Source: Actinomyces sp.
GTDB taxonomy: Bacteria; Actinomycetota; Actinomycetes; Actinomycetales; Actinomycetaceae
Length of the DNA: 8,111 nt
Assembly: GCA_012837655.1 (NCBI GenBank)
Contig: DUQT01000173.1
Span: 1 to 8,111, forward strand
Direction of reading: 5' to 3'
In this document: one piece after another, positions 6,007-8,111 of the stretch
Position numbering within the stretch: position 1 is the stretch's first letter
How the letters are laid out: each line of letters starts with the position of its first letter
Translations under genes and position numbers: made by a program
Notes under the pieces: generated by a model
The model's input: the letters and a program-made list of their open reading frames with translations, nothing else
What the model was told of the DNA's origin: nothing
Databases searched by the model: none

Positions 6007-7041
6007 ATGCGCTTCGATCCCAGAAAGGGAATGCTTCGTGACCGCTATGGTCGCGTGGCGCGCGATGTGCGCGTGTCACTGACTGACCGATGCAATTTGC
6101 GATGCGCATACTGCATGCCCGCCGAGGGCCTGGAGTGGCTTCCAACCGAAAACACCCTCACTGACGAAGAGATCCTGCGGCTCATCCGCATTTCCCTTGA
6201 CCTACTAGGCGTTGAGGAAATCCGGTTCACCGGCGGCGAGCCCCTACTTCGTCGCTCCCTTGAATCCATCGCAGCGTCCTGCAAGGAAATGCGCACGCAC
6301 CTGGGCACCACGCCCTCGATGGCGATTACGACCAACGGGCTTGGCCTAGATAAGCGCGCGAAGGGCCTCGTTGAAGCCGGTATCACGCGTGCAAACATTT
6401 CCCTAGATTCGCTGAACAAGGAACGCTACGCCCAGATCGCGCGCCGCGACCGCCTCCCCGACGCCCTGCGCGGCATCGAGGCCGCCAGCGATGTGGGAAT
6501 GTCACCCATCAAAATCAATGCCGTTGCCATGAAGGGAATTAACGAGGACGAAGTTGGGGACCTCCTAGCGTTCTGCTTGGACCACGGCTACCACCTGCGT
6601 TTCATTGAGCAGATGCCTCTGGGCCCGGCTCACGGCTGGCGTCGAGACCAGCTGCTCACTCAGGAAGATATTCTGACCCGCCTGTCTGAACGGTTCGAGC
6701 TAACTCCGTCCTCGGAACCTAGGGGCGCCGCGCCCGCGGAACTTTGGGATGTCGTGGAGTCTGACGATCATCCTGCGGGTGACGTCGGTGTGATCGCGTC
6801 TGTTACGAATCCGTTCTGCGATGCGTGTGACCGCACGCGCCTGACGGCCGACGGTCAGCTTCGCACCTGCCTTTTTGCCGACAAAGAAACTGACCTGCGC
6901 ACTCCGATGCGCGATGGCGCAACCGATGAGGAAATCGCCGAAATCTGGATCGGCGCCACCTTCGAAAAGCAAGCCGGACACGGCATGTCCAGACCCGACT
7001 TCAAAGCCCCCGAGCGCACAATGTCAAGGATTGGTGGCTAA
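6007..7041 (+). CDS. moaA: GTP 3',8-cyclase MoaA (radical SAM, molybdenum cofactor synthesis)
   Basis: A 344-residue radical SAM enzyme that converts GTP to 3',8-cyclo-7,8-dihydro-GTP, which MoaC turns into cyclic pyranopterin monophosphate. The N-terminal [4Fe-4S] cluster motif is CNLRCAYC (Cys29, Cys33, Cys36). The SAM-binding FTGGEPLL is at about residues 74-81, followed by MAITTNG and ANISLDSL. The second, GTP-binding cluster is CDACDRTRLTADGQLRTC (Cys271, Cys274, Cys288). The protein ends in the conserved Gly-Gly (SRIGG), needed in this family for the cyclisation chemistry. Length and all key residues are normal. The ATG start is backed by GGGAGGT 6 bases upstream. The stop TAA is immediately followed by the TTG start of moaD, so the two are surely co-transcribed. 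The MoaC partner is not in the window. Confidence 0.98.
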   Translation: MRFDPRKGMLRDRYGRVARDVRVSLTDRCNLRCAYCMPAEGLEWLPTENTLTDEEILRLIRISLDLLGVEEIRFTGGEPLLRRSLESIAASCKEMRTHLGTTPSMAITTNGLGLDKRAKGLVEAGITRANISLDSLNKERYAQIARRDRLPDALRGIEAASDVGMSPIKINAVAMKGINEDEVGDLLAFCLDHGYHLRFIEQMPLGPAHGWRRDQLLTQEDILTRLSERFELTPSSEPRGAAPAELWDVVESDDHPAGDVGVIASVTNPFCDACDRTRLTADGQLRTCLFADKETDLRTPMRDGATDEEIAEIWIGATFEKQAGHGMSRPDFKAPERTMSRIGG

Positions 7042-7464
7042 TTGATCACGATCAGATTCTTCGCAGGCGCAGCCGAAGCCGCCGGAACAAACGAAATCCA
7101 AATAGACGTCTCCAGCCAATTTTCCAATGAGGGCGCTGCTGGCAAAACCGCGACTGAGGGCGTAGCTACAACTTCCGCCGCCGTCACTGACGCAACTGCT
7201 ACTGAGGCCTTCGCGGACACTGCATCCGAAGGCGTCACTGACACAACTTCCGACGGCGTCGCTGGTGCTGTGCCCGCGTCGGATTCTCCTGCAATCATGC
7301 CTACAGTTGGTGACTTGCTGGACCAGGTCGCACAGGGAAATGAAAAGCTGCAGAAAGTCCTAAGCGTCTGCCTTTTGCTGGCTGACGGCGAACGCGTTGA
7401 GCGCACCAGTTCCGCTACAGGCATCTCGCAGCTGGATATCCTGCCGCCCTTCGCCGGCGGATAA
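7042..7464 (+). CDS. moaD: MoaD-like molybdopterin synthase sulfur-carrier subunit with a repeat insert
   Basis: A 140-residue protein; MoaD is normally about 80. Residues 1-23 (MITIRFFAGAAEAAGT, then NEIQIDV) are the first beta hairpin of the ubiquitin-like fold. Residues 87-140 (PTVGDLLDQVAQ, ..., LLLADGERV, ..., ISQLDILPPFAGG) supply the helix, remaining strands and the C-terminal Gly-Gly, which becomes the thiocarboxylate passed to MoaE. Between them lie about 60 residues rich in Ala, Thr, Ser, Gly, Asp and Glu, largely octapeptide repeats (residues 39-78). The insert sits at the junction of strand 2 and helix 1 and looks disordered and acidic. The start is TTG directly after the moaA stop, with AAGGA 11 bases and GGTGG 4 bases upstream. 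Because both halves of the fold and the GG tail are intact, the protein is probably functional; a role for the insert is unknown. Confidence 0.88.
   Translation: MITIRFFAGAAEAAGTNEIQIDVSSQFSNEGAAGKTATEGVATTSAAVTDATATEAFADTASEGVTDTTSDGVAGAVPASDSPAIMPTVGDLLDQVAQGNEKLQKVLSVCLLLADGERVERTSSATGISQLDILPPFAGG
7156..7275 (+). repeat. Degenerate 24-base tandem repeat (5 units) inside moaD
   Basis: Five consecutive 24-base units encode EGVATTSA, AVTDATAT, EAFADTAS, EGVTDTTS and DGVAGAVP. Most units open with GAG/GAA/GAC then GGCGT. Units 1 and 4 are closest at the DNA level, sharing ACAACTTCC. A related partial unit (EGAAGKTAT) lies just before, at 7129-7155. The period is a multiple of three, so expansion or loss keeps the frame. 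Confidence 0.75.
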
Positions 7465-7467
7465 GAA

Positions 7468-7500
7468 AGTATCGGGCCCGGCAGAGCCGAGCCCGATACT
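7468..7500. terminator. Hairpin terminator between convergent moaD and moaE
   Basis: AGTATCGGGC (7468-7477) pairs perfectly with GCCCGATACT (7491-7500), and inside it CGGC/GCCG (7479-7482 with 7486-7489) adds four pairs past one C-A mismatch. It begins 4 bases after the moaD stop and lies 28 bases beyond the moaE stop. On the minus strand the hairpin is followed by TTTCTT, on the plus strand by no T run, so it should work best for the leftward moaE transcript but may serve both. Confidence 0.85.
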
Positions 7501-7528
7501 GGTGCACTTCACTGGCGCACTTCAGACT

Positions 7529-8011
7529 TTACTTTTGGTCAGCCTCGTCCTCAGAAATCTGGGAAGGGCTACTTTCGATGTCCGCGATGCCTGTCCACTC
7601 ATGCGACCCGTCGGGGAAACGCTGCTTCTTCCACACGGGTAGGCGGTCTTTCACTTCATCAACCAGGTCAGATATTGCGCTGAAAGCCTGGGAACGGTGC
7701 GATGCCGCAACGACTGCGACCATCGCGTTTTCACCGACTGTCACGTGTCCGACTCGATGGACGCAGGAAACCGCGTGAACGCCGTCGCGCGCGCCAATTT
7801 CTTCTAGGATCTCGCGCAGGATTTCTGGGGCACTGGGGTGTGAGGAGTACTCAATAGAGGTCACTCCCCTGCCCTGATCGTGGTTCCTGACCACGCCGTT
7901 GAAGGTGACAATCGCGCCCGCGCGATCGTCAACAACTTCGCCAGCAATGACGTTTTCGTCAATCGGCTCACTGGAAATCTCCGCGCGGATCACGCGAGCC
8001 TGCGCGCTCAC
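7529..8011 (-). CDS. moaE: Molybdopterin synthase catalytic subunit MoaE
   Basis: A 160-residue protein, close to the family's usual 140-150 with a slightly longer acidic C-terminal tail. With thiocarboxylated MoaD it inserts the dithiolene sulfurs into cyclic pyranopterin monophosphate to form molybdopterin. Family motifs in order: GAIVTFNGVVRNHDQGRGV (residues 32-50, Arg42 in the anion pocket), IEYSSHPSAPEIL (53-65), HRVGHVTVGE (85-94), VAASHRSQAF (101-110, His105-Arg106), and LPVWKKQRFPDGSHEW (124-139) with the catalytic Lys128. The Ser at 56 and Gln at 130, where enterobacterial proteins have Glu, agree with my recollection of actinobacterial MoaE and are not defects. The start is GTG 8011, with AAGGA 6 bases upstream (complement of 8018-8022); its GTGA overlaps the stop of the preceding gene. 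It converges on moaD rather than following it. Confidence 0.97.
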   Translation of the reverse strand: MSAQARVIRAEISSEPIDENVIAGEVVDDRAGAIVTFNGVVRNHDQGRGVTSIEYSSHPSAPEILREILEEIGARDGVHAVSCVHRVGHVTVGENAMVAVVAASHRSQAFSAISDLVDEVKDRLPVWKKQRFPDGSHEWTGIADIESSPSQISEDEADQK

Positions 8012-8111
8012 TCGTCGTCCTTCTTGTAGTTCTTGGCAATGTGTTCACGCAGAGTCTTGATGGACTCAAGCGACTTTTCGATCTGAGCGTCAGAGTCTCC
8101 TCGGGCAAGCC
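8008..8111 (-). CDS. C-terminal end of an unidentified protein upstream of moaE (partial)
   Basis: The last 34 codons of a gene that enters from the right edge. The frame reads LARGDSDAQIEKSLESIKTL, then REHIAKNYKKDDE and a TGA stop at 8010-8008. It is strongly charged and predicted helical, ending in a Lys/Asp-rich tail. The stop overlaps the moaE GTG start by 4 bases (GTGA), and the moaE ribosome-binding site lies inside its last codons, so the two are almost certainly one operon with coupled translation. I do not recognise the family from this tail; its place before moaE makes a cofactor-related role possible but not shown. Confidence 0.7.
   Translation of the reverse strand, partial: LARGDSDAQIEKSLESIKTLREHIAKNYKKDDE

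Noticed and set aside
7038..7424. Long open frame on the minus strand opposite moaD (128 codons)
   Set aside because: It is a shadow of the repeat-rich moaD coding strand; it has no family pattern and mirrors the insert's low complexity.
7640..7853. Ser and Gln in MoaE at positions where enterobacterial proteins have Glu
   Set aside because: These substitutions are usual in actinobacterial MoaE as far as I recall, and the catalytic Lys, Arg and His are all present.

Overview
The window looks like chromosomal DNA of an actinobacterium (Actinomycetota) of moderate-to-high GC. The strongest pointer is a fused succinyltransferase/2-oxoglutarate dehydrogenase E1 (Kgd/OdhA type), an architecture typical of Actinobacteria. 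The MoaE sequence also has an actinobacterial flavour (IEYSSHPSA and PVWKKQ motifs), and GTG and TTG starts are common. I cannot name the genus; a member of the Actinomycetales outside the high-GC Streptomyces/Mycobacterium groups would fit. No phage, insertion sequence, tRNA, rRNA or CRISPR array was seen.

Layout, left to right. (1) Positions 1-1138, minus strand: the N-terminal 334 residues of a CNNM/CBS-domain (HlyC/CorC-like) membrane protein, preceded by a possible 45-codon gene that overlaps its start by 4 bases (GTGA). (2) Positions 1139-1433: an AT-rich divergent control region with nested inverted repeats. (3) Positions 1434-5078, plus: kgd, the multifunctional 2-oxoglutarate dehydrogenase component, followed by a strong hairpin terminator. 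It lacks the N-terminal segment usual in this family. (4) Positions 5129-5354: an intergenic region with a ~50-base tandem repeat whose two hairpins show compensatory changes, a 16-base direct repeat, and a palindrome just before the next gene. (5) Positions 5355-5945, plus: an SGNH/GDSL-hydrolase-fold protein that has lost the catalytic Ser, the oxyanion Asn and the catalytic His, so it is probably a pseudoenzyme. (6) Positions 6007-7464, plus: moaA directly abutting moaD. The MoaD carries an unusual ~60-residue insert made of octapeptide repeats. (7) A hairpin terminator between convergent genes, then moaE on the minus strand, overlapping by 4 bases the end of an unidentified gene that runs off the right edge.

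How the genes fit together: kgd serves the TCA cycle (2-oxoglutarate to succinyl-CoA, or decarboxylation to succinic semialdehyde). moaA, moaD and moaE belong to molybdenum cofactor synthesis: MoaA starts the conversion of GTP towards cyclic pyranopterin monophosphate, and MoaD with MoaE form molybdopterin synthase. The MoaC step is not encoded here. The CNNM/CBS protein is likely involved in divalent cation transport. No clearly new multi-gene system is visible. The most unusual items are the repeat-expanded MoaD, the catalytically disarmed SGNH protein, and the structured intergenic repeats.
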